From Blasia pusilla (Eukaryota; Marchantiophyta; Marchantiopsida; Blasiales), in contig CM114275.1 in NCBI GenBank assembly GCA_050084515.1, forward strand, positions 15,376,001-15,440,000: a DNA stretch of 64,000 nucleotides, given 5' to 3'. The notes beneath the pieces were generated by a model, which worked only from the letters and a program-made list of their open reading frames with translations, did no database searches and was not told the DNA's origin. This document shows, piece by piece, positions 34,768 through 47,199 of this stretch. The position numbers and the translations under genes were made by a program. Within the stretch, counting starts at the first letter, position 1. Each line of letters opens with the position of its first letter.

Positions 34768-36015
34768 CATGTGGGGGGCTGGTATTCTGGTAGGAGAGAG
34801 GAAGAGAGGAGAGGAAGAGAGGAGAGTTTCTCTTAAAAAAAAAGGGCCAAATCCGCCTCCTCTCTTCAAAACTTTTTGACATACTTGAAATTTTTGTTTG
34901 CTTTCAAATTCATGAAACCTTTAGAAGAGAGTACGTAGTGGTCCAACTTTGGGCCTAAAGAAACCTCCTTTTTCCAGGGGGCAAAAAACAAGTAGACATC
35001 ATAAGACCACTACAAAAAAGTTTCCATCACTCTCCATGTGAGTGTAAGTTTCTTCACATTGCCTATCTCAGTCTACAGTAAGCAGTGCCCATGGGTTTTT
35101 TTTTTGGAGGACCATTGGCAAATAATTTGACCAGAAGTAGCAATCTCATCTCAATGAAAGGTTCAAATAAAGACTCTCACGATGGTCTCAACAGACTGCG
35201 GTGATTTTCAAGGTTTAAATTCTCGGAATATTTAGTTGATATTATGGATTGACATCTCTTCTTGCAAAAGAAAGGCACAAGGAAATGCATGTAAATGATT
35301 GTTGACTCTTCTTGCAAAAGGCATCAATACTCATCATACATTATGAAAAACCATTGGCAACACAGTACCAAAATGAGAATTTTTGAGCTTCCCCCATTCC
35401 CAAGTGTCTCTGAAGTGTTAATGTGTCATGAGACCTCACCCGGATGCGCATCGAGTACGATGCCAACCTCTCTTTTTGCAGGGATTGTTGCCTGCATCAT
35501 GACCTTGCCTGAATTGCCCCATAATGAATGGTGTCTGCTCAAGACCAACTTTGTGAAATGTGAACACACGAGACGATAATTGAAGCAAAAGATTGTTAGT
35601 AAAGAGGAACTGATGTCCCTTCATTCCAGGGACACTTCTGAGAAACCGAGAACCTGCACCCCTCCCAACCCGTCGGAATTTTACAGGTTGCAACTCTTGC
35701 AACCTGTCGGAATCAGATGGCTTGCACCCCTTGCAAGCAAGCTCACCATAACAAAGGAAAGATTTTGAGAAGTGATTCCATTCCACCCTGCACCCATGAA
35801 AATTCAACAGGTTGGGAATCCGAAATGGCAATCCGATAGGTAGTAGGAATCCAACACGTCTTAGAGAAGAAAAGAAGCCTACGACTGGTTTGACGATACT
35901 AGGGGAACGAGCCAAAAGTGAAGAAGCCCGCGACAATGCCTCAGAAGTTGGTCTCACAGGAAAAGAGTCCGATCACTCAAGCAGCCAACCTGTCGGAATC
36001 TCATAGCTTGCTTGC
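34768..36015 (-). repeat. End fragment of the palindrome-bearing family P
   Basis: It begins with a purine tract (ggtattctggtaggagagag, about 34780) also seen at 55552. From about 35100 it matches 10222-10750, including gatgtcccttcattc, agtgattccattccaccctg, gatactaggggaacgagcc and palindrome copies near 35666, 35697 and 35984. No gene is retained. Compared with 10.2 kb it has an extra ~380 bases (35160-35560). Confidence 0.65.
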
Positions 36016-38000
36016 TATTTCTCATTAGATAGAGGTCAAATTTTGGTTGGAATTTTGGTCAGTTTTTTTTTTTAATTTAGCTCGGAGAAAATTTTCAGTC
36101 TTGTTTTTGGTGTTGAATTAATAGCATGAATTGCAGAATACTTGATTAGGTTTCTGTAGTGAAAGGTTCCTGCCGATCTTTTTGAAGATAATACATCTGA
36201 TAGGCAAAGGCAACATCTTCCCAGCCTCCATGGAAATGGAACAAAGTGAGGACAGAAACTGTAAAATGTTTCAGGAACTTTTCAGCCTTGAATCTAGGGA
36301 TGCAGGAACTTGTCTCTGCAGAAACCTAGGAACTCTTAAGGTTCCAGATATTCATTTAGCCAATTTGACAATTCTCTGACTCGGGTTAGCAGCACTAGGA
36401 TACAAATCAAGGATAAGGAAACATGCTTAGGGAGATGGAATGCACTTGAGAGTACTTGATGTTGAAGATTGCATGAAAACACGCTATCAGTAGGGTATTG
36501 GAGACCCAACATATGTCTTCATATGGTAAGACTCAAGATTGTGTATTCTATATAAAATTAGTGTGGAGGAATATTGTAGAGTTCAACTTCCAATCCTGCT
36601 CGCTTCGTAGGGAAGCACCTTTTTGCAAGCATTAAACCTCAAAGAAGTCTTGGATTAAGCTTTAAATACTCAATCGTATGTGTCTTCTTTGAGTAACTCA
36701 TGTGGCTATGTCTTCTATAAGTAAATGCTAAATGAAAGTCATCCCCATGTCATGGCCTATCTTCCAAGTTGTTCCTCTAACTCAAAGTGCATCTCAAATG
36801 GTTTCCAAATTGAACCATGTTCAAACATGTGTTATGGTTTATCGAATGTCCATGGATTTGAGTGAGTAGGGAGAAAGATGAGCCTCCCAAGAGGAATTTT
36901 AGGGTTTTTTGGACGCAATCTCACCTTTGCCATCATCTATGTCGGGCATTCTTCTTTTGCCCACAATCCAAACATGGTTAGTGACCTCGAGACTCATGTT
37001 AGACTACTTAATCCCAACCTGAGATAGTTTGGTAGTCTCCTTGTAAACTTTGGAACTTAGAGCTCCCCAAAAGTATGTCGGAGCTCGGTTCTGCAATATT
37101 TTCTCATGAGTTTTCTTCTAAACTCCCAATGTTTGACATCTCATGGCTGCCTTGATGACTTTCATATTTCATGACTAGTCTCATGGTGTCTTGCCATTTT
37201 TTACTACTCTTATGTTCTTGTTACTCGCCATTGATTTGGAATTTAGCTCAAAGATCTTACACCTAGCGAGGGCCCAATAAATTGTCATCGTGGAGGAAGA
37301 ATGAAGAGGGAATTTTTGTTTAGAAGTGTATGTATTAATTAAACAGAAGAGGATTAGAAGATCAATGGAAGTGTAAGGTGAATGGAATTCTGGAAATAGG
37401 ACTAAGAGGTTGGAAAGAACAAGGATTTGTCTCGGAGGAATGAGGAAATTTATTAGTATGAGGAAGAGGAAAATGGGTCTTCGGTAAATGTTGTGAAATA
37501 TGCGTGATGAGTGTATAAACTAGGAAGAAACAAAGAATTCTAAGGAAGGCTCACGAAGATCTTGGGAACAAATACAGAGTAACCAGAAAGAAAATACAAA
37601 GACAATTTGTATTTGTAGCGAAGACTAAAAACTGTGTGACGAAGAATACAAAAAGTCCGAAGACTATACAATTAGAGGTAGTTAGGATGGAAAAGGCACA
37701 ACAATTGGGGGAAATCAAGAAAGTGTACAACGTTTTGTTTAGTAGATCTAGTGGGGTCGACTGAGAAACACGAGAGATCGTTGATTAGGTAGTTAGGAAG
37801 ATTTCAAGAGCTATCTTGGTAAAAATAAGTGGTTCATATCTCAAGAACATGCTATGTTGAAACTAGTATTTAAGCATCATCATTCTAGCAAGAGAGTTGT
37901 TATGCTATCGGAATGGTATGAGCTTAGGAGAGAGTACCATCTTGAGCTTGTATATCTTTAAATCCCTTGTGTCTTTGATGAAATAGGATGTATTCCCTTT
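36016..38000. other. Unassigned AT-rich intergenic DNA
   Basis: I see no open frame above about 65 codons with a recognisable product, no repeat matching other parts of the window, and no RNA gene. It may be decayed retrotransposon internal sequence. Confidence 0.3.
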
Positions 38001-38575
38001 CTTCGTTCTGAAGTGCGAAGGAGTTAGTTGTATCTCATTGGGTTTGCTGAAGAAAGAGAGCTCTACAATATGGGAGCTCGCTAGTATCTTGCTATTTTTG
38101 GAGGTTGGGGACGGTGTTTTCCATTTAGTGGCTCATGGGAATGTAAGCAAGAGCAAGAGCCGTTCATTTGTGTTCTTTCTGATGCATATTTTTGTACAAG
38201 AGAGTGGCGCGCGGAAGCGCTCCCCAATTTTTGAAAGGATTTGAGTATGGGGACAGGGTTCTTCATGGTGGTCCTCTCGGGAGCATCTTGGAGCTTGCTG
38301 GAGTTAGTTTGGATAATTTCTCAGTTTTTGTGGGAGAAATCATCACGGAAGCGTTGCCAATTTTTTTTGTAGGAGAGGAGGCTGTGGACTGCATGACAAT
38401 CGCCGCCTCTTTCAAATGGAAGGTTGAATGAGAAAACCAATTTTTTGATGTTCTAGATCGGAAAGTTTTGCACATTTTCAAAGAAATGGTGCGCAATTTG
38501 GACCTTTGAGCACAAAGCTGTGACCGTTTCCATGGGGTGCCATAGCCAACTTGTGAAGGAAGGAGCAATTTCAAA
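38000..38575 (+). repeat. Fragment of LTR family L2 (3' portion)
   Basis: It aligns with the reverse complement of 21880-22330: gaggttggggacgg, ggctcatgggaatg, gagcaagagccg, ggcgcgcggaagcgct, gatttgagtatggggac, agaaatcatcacggaagcg and ttgatgttctaga. This links it to the L2 family at lower identity. No coding sequence is present. Confidence 0.6.
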
Positions 38576-39490
38576 TTTTTTGGTAAAATTCTTGCTTTAG
38601 AAGTAGAAAAAAGTAAAAAATCATTTTATCTTAGTGCATACGACAAGGGGAAAAAGTGATTTGAGGGTAAATTCAAGTGAAAACTTTATTTAGTGGGTGT
38701 TGACCCAAGTTTTATGGGGCTTAGTGGAGTATAAGCCAAATGGGAAACAATTTTAGTGACTTGAATTTTAGTTTAAGGAGATAATGGAGTGGGAAAAAAA
38801 AAAGACATTGAATTTTGAATAAGGTTAAAATAGAACCATATTTATCCACATGTGAGATATTATAATTACCATTGACCTTCACCATCCGTCTAGGCCGCCC
38901 TTGCTCCGTCCATTGGCCGTCGTCGACGATGTCAATAACCGTTTGTGGACTATTTTTTCACCGTTGTTGATTAGACGATGGACATTGAGGATCGTTGGTT
39001 TTTTTGAATTGGGGCCTCTTCTGTCTTTTTTTTTACCACTACCAACTATTGAGTCCTAGCATCAATTGTTGAACCAGTGCAAGACTAGTGCAGTTGTAGC
39101 GTCATCAACCATTGGGCAAAGACTATTTGCGAGTATGGTCCAATGATGGGAGTTGACCTTGTGATTCATGGGGTTGGATTTTTTGCTCCTCTTTGCTATG
39201 CTTTGTGATTGGTAGCCACTTTATGAAGATCGAGTATCGTGCCGTGATGCCTGGAGTTGCAATGCACTGCCAATTGCCACATTGTGTTGGTCGTGGCTGC
39301 ACCGCAGCGTCTCGATCGCGGAGCCAACACTGAGGAGCAGAGTGTATATTGCTCATTGTGGGGAAATGCCATTGCGTGCCGCATCTTGTCACGAGTGTCT
39401 TGCAGTTTGTAACCGTTCCATGTCGCCACTACCGCATTGTACAACTGTATCTGCACCAGACATCGAGGAGGTTTGAATATCGTCAACACC
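38576..39490. other. Unassigned DNA left of the Ty3/gypsy element
   Basis: It contains a few short frames only. The last five bases (AAGGG) are the left target-site duplication of the element at 39496. Before that insertion this sequence was continuous with 47200 onward. Confidence 0.5.
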
Positions 39491-39495
39491 AAGGG

Positions 39496-41484
39496 TGTCG
39501 CGCCCCTACTCTCCTTGAACGTCAATCTTTATTGTTGCGGAAGCGTACGTTCAGTAGGACATGATCTCATCGCCGATCTGCACCCAAACACGCACTCTTA
39601 TTAGTCAAGTCTGGGCCAACCAGCGTTCTGTAATGTACAAGAGTTCCTATTTTACAGTCGTTTAATAAGTTCGATCCCCAAGAGGATCATTGTTTGATGA
39701 AAAGAGAGTTCAAAATTACAATTCTGTTGTAATAGTGGTATTTAAATGTGTATGATTTATATTCAATGTCTTATCAATATCTTCGGATCTTTCTTGGTAC
39801 AAAAGGTTCTTTTTTCAATTCTCTCTAGTGGAGTTGACAGCACGCTCAGGTAGATTTCCTCTCGATATGAAGAAACCTCAAAGAGACCTCAACATGAAAG
39901 TTGGCTTCTCCTACTTTCAGAACTCAATCCGTCTTGGCAGGCTACTCTCTGTCAAACAGATTTCCTACAACTTTATGTTGATTATTTCATTGATGAGAAA
40001 GGTTCGCTTGATTCACTCCTCACTCTGCAGACCCAATAAGAATGCTCAGACATAAGCATCGCACATCAGAATGAATGAATGATTGCTTTACTACTCCATC
40101 AAGAATGAGAAAGCTTCAAAGTGTATACAAGCTCGAGAGGGTACTACTCCCTTGCTCGGACCATTCCTACAGCATAAGGACTTCGTAAGAGAATGATAAT
40201 GATAGCTATTTCTATGCTTCTTAAATACTCTCTGAAGGAGGAGTGATCCAAAGATTCGAAGCCGTTTTGATGAAGCTGGTGGCTCTTCAACTTTTGTACC
40301 TACCTAGATCTATGGTGCTCTTTGCTTTTCCTATGATCCCTATGAATCGGCCGAACAAAACTATCATAACTACCAATTTGATACAAAGGGTTGTGTTTCT
40401 TCCTATTCTAACTGTTCTAACTATGTGTTGCTTGAAATCACTGTCAATCTTAGCTTCGCTTCGCTCCTAAGTCTGGACCTCTTTTGCTTCGCTTGAGGAC
40501 GAAGCTCTTTCTCCTGATCTGAAGACCAAGCGCTCAATTCTTGGTTCTTGTTCTAGGTGCTTCGTTCTTCGAGCTTCGTTATGCTTCGTTGTAGAGCGAA
40601 GTACTTCATAGACAAAGCTTCGCAGAGCTTCGTTGTCGTTCCGAAGCTTCTTGCTGGGTCTTGAGACTTCGTTATTTTAGTCTCCTCTCCTCTTAGGCAA
40701 ATCCTTGATTTTCTATCTGTCTGCCTTGTCCTTGGAGCTTCGTGATTCACTTTAATCTTACTGCTTCCTCCCCATGATAATATATAATAATCAAAATCAT
40801 AATGTATACACAAGTCTTCGTTGAATAAAAAGATATATTTCTTCAAAAGTACAAAATTGTGGATATCACACGTTCCAACCCACCGAGTTCTCAACTCCGC
40901 GTCTCTTCAAGCTCAACCTTCCTTACTTCCTAGTTTCCAAAACATGGCAAGTCCTTCAAGAATTGGAAGAGACTTCTTGATTAGTCCAGGAACCTAAAAC
41001 GACACTTGCGCGCCTAGCCATCCCAATTGTTCAACGGACCTTGTGTGAGTTCCAAACCCGACTCTACTTACAGTCGTTTCCGGGTTGTTTCTCAGCCGTT
41101 TCTTAAGTGTTTGCAAATATCTTTACTGCGTTTGAACCGCCTTTCCATAAGTCTTCCAACGCATTGTTACTCAATCCAAACGCAGCTTGGCGCTAAAAGT
41201 TATGGCCATAAATACAGTCAAAAACTCTCAAACGCTAGTGGCGTCCCAAATCTGGATTCTTCCTTTGGCAACCCACTTTCTAGACTCAACTCCTTTCAAG
41301 TCTTGTCTGCGTTTGGTCTAGGTTTCTCAATCGCGACCACAACATCTGAAACGCTAAGCCTCGCTTGCGTTCCGTCTCTTATCTCTTCCTTGAGACCACT
41401 CCAACGCGCAAACTATCTTAGCGTGAGCCCGCTAATGTTCCGATGTTCCGCTTTGGCACTCATTTGGTCATGAGGGTCGCGACA
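39496..41484 (-). repeat. 3' LTR of Ty3/gypsy element 1 (with insertion and deletion)
   Basis: Compared with the right LTR (46189-47194), this LTR has a 1247-bp gain (the solo LTR plus its target duplication) and lacks about 265 bp corresponding to roughly 46503-46767. Its remaining 740 bp match the right LTR closely, with only scattered substitutions. Confidence 0.92.
39629..40870. mobile_element. Solo LTR nested in the Ty3/gypsy 3' LTR
   Basis: A 1242-bp segment beginning TGTAATGTAC and ending GGATATCACA is flanked by direct CGTTC duplications (39624-39628 and 40871-40875). Removing it with one CGTTC restores the LTR sequence found at 46320 and 60368. There is no coding sequence. The family is not assigned. 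The TG..CA ends and 5-bp duplication fit an LTR retrotransposon. Confidence 0.88.
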
Positions 41485-42089
41485 CTCACCCCTCTTTAGA
41501 GGTTGATGCTCTCATCAACGCAAACCTTTGTTATGGCATGTTTCCTAGGCAGCCTACCCCTTGACATTGAATTGCGTTCTGATGGCTAACCCGCAATTCC
41601 TCTCACTTACACTTGTCGCTTTGCACCACTTAGAATTATTAGCCTCTCCTCTTTGATAAGCCTGGACTCGTTCCAAAGAACTTACCTATCAAATAAGCTA
41701 ACTAAGTGTGCAACCTTAGACTCTTCTGGCTCATTCTTGTAAACATCACACCTGTTTACCTGGTCTACAAATCGTACTATTATTGGGTCGCTCTTGCATT
41801 CGACTTAGGCACGTCACTAATTTTACTTATCTAGCCACAAGTAAGATCACCCCAAGCCCCAAGACAGATTCATCTGCCCCGCCGACGCTAGGGTGAGCCC
41901 GAGTGTAATCCAACACAAGGTCCTGTTCTAGGTGCTTATCCACATACGAGCTCTCACCTCAAATACTCCTTGTCTCTCCTCTTAACTTACATCCTAAGCC
42001 TATGATGAACGACTCATAGCCATGCACTACCACATACAAATTGCAATCAACTCTAGCATCAAATCTCCAAATCCATACATTCCTTTATA

Positions 42090-42980
42090 CTAGCATATTC
42101 TAGTTACAACGGCCTTCGGCCCAAGATTCCAATGGGTACAAGCCATGTCTCTAGCTTCTCGAGTTGCAGAATGCTTGGTCGAGTGGTAGCAGTACTCCAC
42201 CATGCTCAACCACTTGACCCAATCTTGTTGATCAGCACTAACATAATTCCTTAAGTACTGATTCACAATTGAGTTTACCTTTTCAATCTGTCCATCCATC
42301 TGTGGGTGGAAAGCCGTACTGAAACTCAGCTTGGTCTTAAACCTCATGAACAGGTGCTTCCAAAAAGCACTCGTAAACTTTGGATCCCGATCTGAGACAA
42401 TGCTCCTTGGCAAACCGTGAGCACGCCACCAGCTATCCAGAAACAATTGCGACGTCGTATAAGCCGTTGCGGAATCCACCGTCGGCACGAATCTCGCCAA
42501 CTTGCTAAACCGATCAACAATCACAAGTATAGCGTTGTATCCCTCAGATATCGGAAGACTCGTGATGAAATCCATACCCACACTTTGCAAGGGTCCTTCT
42601 GGGATCCGCAAGGGATGCAACAAGCCTTGTTTCTTATCATAAGAAACTCTATTCGCTTGGCAGGTCACACACGTCTTCACATATTGAGCAACATCCTCTT
42701 TCATGTTGGGCCAAAAAAACCGCTTCGACATAACAGCCATCGTAGATTCCTCTCCTTTATGTCCTGCCAAGGGTCCGTCGTGACACTCCGCTTACACTTT
42801 GGTTTGCATCCCGCCTTGCCCCACATAGATCCTACTCTGCTTGAACCTTGGTAAACCGTGCCTCAAACTTATGTTGGCCACCTTCTCACCCTGCTTCAAC
42901 TTCCTCAAGTACTCCCCTACGTGAATGTCCTTCATATATCCTTCACGAATCCTTCTTTCCAGGTCTGTTTCTTTAGGGAA
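42090..42980 (-). pseudogene. Integrase of Ty3/gypsy element 1
   Basis: The zinc-binding HHCC module is visible (H.DGPLAGH, then CVTCQ), then the catalytic Asp in SVGMDFITSLP, the second in SIVSDRDPKFTSAFWKHL, and the Glu context in HPQMDGQIEKVNSIVNQYL. A stop after MQTKV (about 42792) separates the spacer from the core. The C-terminal DNA-binding part is cut short at 42090 by a stop. Integrase would insert the cDNA; this copy cannot make a full protein. Confidence 0.9.
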
Positions 42981-42988
42981 CATTGCTC

Positions 42989-43747
42989 TCAAGACCTGTG
43001 TCGTCGATGGCATGTGTTCCTCCTTGCGACTAACGCATCTGGAATCACATTATCTTTACCTGGCTTGTGAATCAACTCAACATCCATCAGCGCCAAGGTA
43101 TCATGCCATCGCATTTGTTTCGGTGTCACTCGATCCTGGGTCTCAAAATACTTGAGTGATATATTATCGGTGAACACTCGAGTCTTGTGGAGCCCTAAAT
43201 AATGCCGCCACTTCCTCAAGCAATGGACCACGGCGAACGACTCTTTTTCGTGAGTGGGCCATCTCCTTTCAGTATTGCTAAGCTTCTTGCTCTCGTATGC
43301 TACAGGTCTCCCTTCTTGCACCAACATTCCTGCAACCGCGAAATCACTAGCATCGGTATGCACTTCAAAAGGTTTGTTAAACTCCGGCAGCTTCAATACT
43401 CGTTCCTACAATAGAATCTGCTTCACTCGGTTGAATGCCTCATTAACTTCTTGGGTCCAAGTCGTGTTGGAAAACTTTGTTGTCCAATCCGTGAGAAGTC
43501 TCACAATTCCTGAAAAGGTTTTCACATAAGTGCGATAGAATTGCACCGCACCTATGAACCTCCTCATCCCCTTTACGGTGGATGGGGGTTCCCACTCGAC
43601 AATCGCTTTCACCTTCTCCATGTCTGGACTGACGCCATTTGCGCTAACCACGTGACACAAGAATTTGATCTTGCTCAACCCGAATTCACTCTTCTCTACA
43701 TTCGCATACAGCTGATTCGCCCTTAGCTTTGACAAAACCGCTCTCAC
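42989..43747 (-). pseudogene. Connection and RNase H region of element 1
   Basis: Upstream: VRAVLSKLRANQLYANVEK, FIGAVQFYRTYVKTFSGIVR. A stop precedes VLKLPEFNKPFEVHTDASDF. The RNase H signature continues with VAYESKKLSNTERRWPTHEK, YLGLHKTRVFTDNISLKYF and MDVELIHKPGKDNVIPDAL. Two stops interrupt it (about 43404 and 43750). Confidence 0.9.
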
Positions 43748-43750
43748 ATG

Positions 43751-44224
43751 TCAAACATGCTCCTCTAGGGACTTCGAATAGATAAGTATGTCATCAATAT
43801 AGATGATAACATACTCATCCATTTCCTTGTGAAAAATGGAGTTCATCAATGTGGTGAACGTCGGAGGCGCGTTACATAGACCGAAAGGCATCACTACAAA
43901 CTCAAAGGAACCGTATCTTGTCCTACACGCAGTCTTCTCCACATCTGCCTCGGCAATCGGGATCTGGTAATATCCTGACTTCAAGTCAATCCTACTGAAA
44001 TATCTTGCGCCTGCCAACCTATCGAAGAGATCATCTATCCTCAGAAGAGGATAATTGTTCCAAACTGTCACTTTATTTAGCGCACGGTAATCAACACACA
44101 GCCTCATCTTTCCATCCTTCTTCTTCACAAATAGAACAGGTGCTCCATAAGGTGACTTGCTAGTCCTAATGTAACCCTTTTCCAAGAGCTCACTTAACTG
44201 CCTTTTCAACTCAAGAAGTTCCTC
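43751..44224 (-). pseudogene. Reverse transcriptase of element 1
   Basis: Motifs in order: [76 protein letters not shown], and the catalytic box [14 protein letters not shown] (YIDD, as in Ty3/gypsy). A TAG at about 44225 replaces the CAG present in element 2. A TGA follows EEHV and is also present in element 2. Confidence 0.93.
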
Positions 44225-44225
44225 C

Positions 44226-46045
44226 TAATTCAACCCATATGGTGCTTTTGAAGGTGGTTGGGAACCAGGTATGATCTCTATCTTATGATCGACGGCTCTA
44301 AGTGGCGGCAACTCAGTCAGAAGCTCATTTGTCAAGACATCCTCAAACTCCTTGACCACTTTCTGGAGTGGTTCTCGGATTCCCCTTGAAGAAGTGTCCT
44401 GATCTCTGCGTATTCTTCTTGTAGCCTCCTCCACTTGTCTCATCAAGCAGAGAAACCCATCCTCCAACTCGGTCATGCTTCTCCTTGTAATCGAGTTCAC
44501 TAACTCCTTTTTCACCGAAACCTCACGGACCAACCGCACCTGCAACCATTTTCCTTTTAGCAAGACGCTCAAACTCAAGGGTCTACGTCTTAACTCCACC
44601 TCATACGCATCCAAGAATATATTCCCCAAGACTCCGTTAATGCCATCCATTTCACACACAGTGAAATTCTCCTTCAACTCGAATACCCCGCATCCTACGG
44701 TCAAACCCAAGACCAACTCAGAAGTCCGATGAGACTTGCCTCCTACAAATACTACTTGAATGGGCTCATCCGCCTTAGAGGTAGACAACCCTAGTTCCTT
44801 CATGATTCTCGAGCTTAGGAAGGAGTGCAAAGCACCTATATCCATGAGCAACAACACATCGCGATCAGCAATCTTGGATCTTAGGTTCACTAAATTGTGC
44901 ATCCTCTTGGTGATGTGAAGGGACGTCTCGAGATCACCCGCCAATAGATGCTTAGCAGCAAATGCAATCATACTCCCATTACTAACCTTTGGTTTCGAAC
45001 ACACTTTCGCCAGGTGCCCCGGTTCGCCACAGTTGGAGCATATGACCTTGCCGTTTCCTGACTTAGAGTGTTGTCCTCATGTCCTCCTCTGGCTTTGCAT
45101 GAATTTCCACTCGTTTTGCTGCCGGGGTAGACAACTCTCCTGGATCGTGTAGGCCCCCACTCCAAACTCTTTTGAACATCTTCTTACTTTTCGACTTCTT
45201 CAAAAAACCTTTTGGCTCAAAGGGTTTCTGGGTTTGGACTTCACCATCCCCGATCCGCTCCGCTAGCTTCAGAAGATCCGCGCAGGTATCTAGCAACGTC
45301 GGCATTCGATAAAGGGCCTTTTCAGCGCTCGGCTTGAGTCCACTAATGAAGATAGTCTTCTTCGCGTGCTCATCCATCTTTGGAAGAGAAGTCAGTTTTG
45401 CACTAAATTCCCTCACATACGCGCTTAAGGAACCACTCTGCCGCATCCGCACGCATTCCACCGTGTCGCGCAACCCTTGGTACTCCGGAGTGAATCGATC
45501 ACCAATCAACACCTTAAACTCCTCCCAACTCAGAGGTGACTCGCCGGCCAGATATTCCTCTCGTTGAGCTGTCCACCATTGTAGCACATGATCCTTCAGG
45601 AAAGTAACGGTTACCGTCACCTTGTCCTGCTCAGCTGCCCTTTGCATCTCGAAGTACAGTTCCAGTTCCGTAAGGAAATCCTTCACTTTCCGCGAGCGCC
45701 CCACCTAGTGAATGGAGTGGGCAAGTTTGTCTTGCAGAGCTTTTTGCCCGCACCCAGAGTTCGGGTGGCCTCTAACTCTGCAATCCACTTGCTTTGCTGG
45801 GACATTTTCTCCACCAACAACTTCAGCAAGTCCAACATCTGACTTAACTCAGTCGGTTCCCCTGGGTTTGGGCCCGATGGCCCGACGGAAGCATTCGCCT
45901 CTGGAACGTTCTCACGTGTGGCGTTCAGCTCTTCGGGAGTCTCCGTCTCCTCCATAGCATCACGGTCCGGCATTGGTTCCTCTCTCGATTCACGTCGCTT
46001 GATTCGGCGCTTCTTGGGTTTTTCTCCCTCGATCGCCATTTTCAA
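44226..46045 (-). pseudogene. Gag, zinc finger and protease of element 1
   Basis: From ATG at 46045: a basic N-terminus (KPKKRRIKRRESREEP), an acidic linker, then the retrotransposon gag fold (VLQWWTAQREEYLAGESPLS, FKVLIGDRFTPEYQGLRDTV, RMRQSGSLSAYVREFSAKLT). A frameshift lies near 45700 and another near 45060. A CCHC knuckle precedes the aspartic protease, whose active site reads LLMDIGALHSFLS: the family DTGA is changed to DIGA here, while element 2 keeps DTGA. Gag packages RNA; protease matures the polyprotein. Confidence 0.88.
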
Positions 46046-46174
46046 GCCAACTCACTCAGATCTCCTCCTCGTTTCTTGCATCCCTCCTCGAGCGTCTGAG
46101 TCTAGCCGCTACCTTGAGTTTTCCCAAGCGTCCGGTTGATCCTACGACCCCAAGTTCTTGCTCACCAAGGATTA

Positions 46175-46186
46175 GCTTTGATACCA
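46175..46186 (-). other. Primer binding site (initiator tRNA-Met type), element 1
   Basis: On the minus strand TGGTATCAAAGC lies two bases inside the 5' LTR. It matches the 3' end complement of initiator tRNA-Met (TGGTATCAGAGC) except one base. Element 2 has the exact form at 60225-60236. Confidence 0.88.
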
Positions 46187-46188
46187 CT

Positions 46189-47194
46189 TGTCGCGCCCCT
46201 ACTCTCCTTGAACGTCAATCTTTATTGTTGCGGAAGCATACGTTCAGTAGGACACCATCTCATTGTTGATCTGCACCCAAACACGCACTCTTGTTAGTTG
46301 GGTCTGGGCCAACCAGCGTTCCAACTCACCGAGTTCTCAACTCGGCGTCTCATCAAGCTCAACCTTCCTTACTTCCTAGTTTCCAAAACATGGCAAATCC
46401 TTCTAGACTTGGAACAAACTTCCTGATTAGTCCAGGAACCTAAAACGGCACTTGCGCGCCTAGCGATCCCAATTGTTCAACGGACCTCGTGTGAGTTCCA
46501 AACCGAGACCCAAGTAATTGAGTCGCGGGATGAAATCCAAGAGGGATGTCTAAAATCGCCTCCATAGACATGGTTCAGGTTTTCCAACCCAACCCCAAAC
46601 TCTCGATCCATTCCATGCCCTTGAGCCGCCCTGGGGCACCCAAAGTGGGCTTCGAGTTCCAAGCACTCTTGGAGACCTTCCCCCTTACTAGTACTTCTGG
46701 GGTTCTCCAATAACTCCCCCCCCCCCTTTGGAAAAGGAGGGTCGGGCCCTTCATTGTGGCCCTCAACCCGACTCTACTTACAGTCGTTTCCGGGTTGTTT
46801 CTCAGCCGTTGCTCAAGCGTTTGCAAATATCTTTAGTGCGTTTGAACCGCCTTTCCATAAGTCTTCCAACGCATTGTTATTCAATCCAAATGCAGCTTGG
46901 CGCTAAAATTTATGGCCATAAATACAGTCAAAAACTCTCAAACGCTAGTGGCGTCCCAAATCTGGATTCTTCCTTTGGCAACCCACTTTCTAGACTCAAC
47001 TCCTTTCAAGTCTTGTCCGCGTTTGGTCCAGGTTTCTCAGTCGCGACCACAACATCTGAAACGCTAAGCCTCGCTTGCGTTCCGTCTCTTATCTCTTCCT
47101 TGAGACCACTCCAACGCGCAAACTATCTTAGCGTGAGCCCGCTAATGTTCCGATGTTCCGCTTTGGCACTCATTTGGTCATGAGGGTCGCGAAA
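46189..47194 (-). repeat. 5' LTR of Ty3/gypsy element 1
   Basis: This 1006-bp LTR starts TGTCGCGCCCC. Its end reads TCGCGAAA where the family has TCGCGACA, followed by the AAGGG duplication. It carries a C-run next to tttggaaaaggagggtcggg (about 46713-46740) that is shared with element 2. Confidence 0.93.
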
Positions 47195-47199
47195 AAGGG

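Larger units (their letters stand above)
39496..47194 (-). mobile_element. Full-length Ty3/gypsy LTR retrotransposon, element 1
   Basis: Both LTRs start TGTCGCGCCCC and the left one ends GGGTCGCGACA (the right end reads GCGAAA). AAGGG is duplicated at 39491-39495 and 47195-47199. Minus-strand order is gag, CCHC finger, protease, reverse transcriptase, RNase H, integrase, the Ty3/gypsy order. A primer binding site for initiator tRNA-Met lies beside the right (5') LTR, and a purine-rich tract (AAAGAGGGGTGAG) lies next to the left (3') LTR. The coding region has several stops, so the copy is not autonomous. A solo LTR sits in the 3' LTR. Confidence 0.95.

Noticed and set aside
39496-40870. Region taken at first as unique sequence left of the retrotransposon
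   Set aside because: Comparison with the other LTRs showed it is the 3' LTR with a nested solo LTR.
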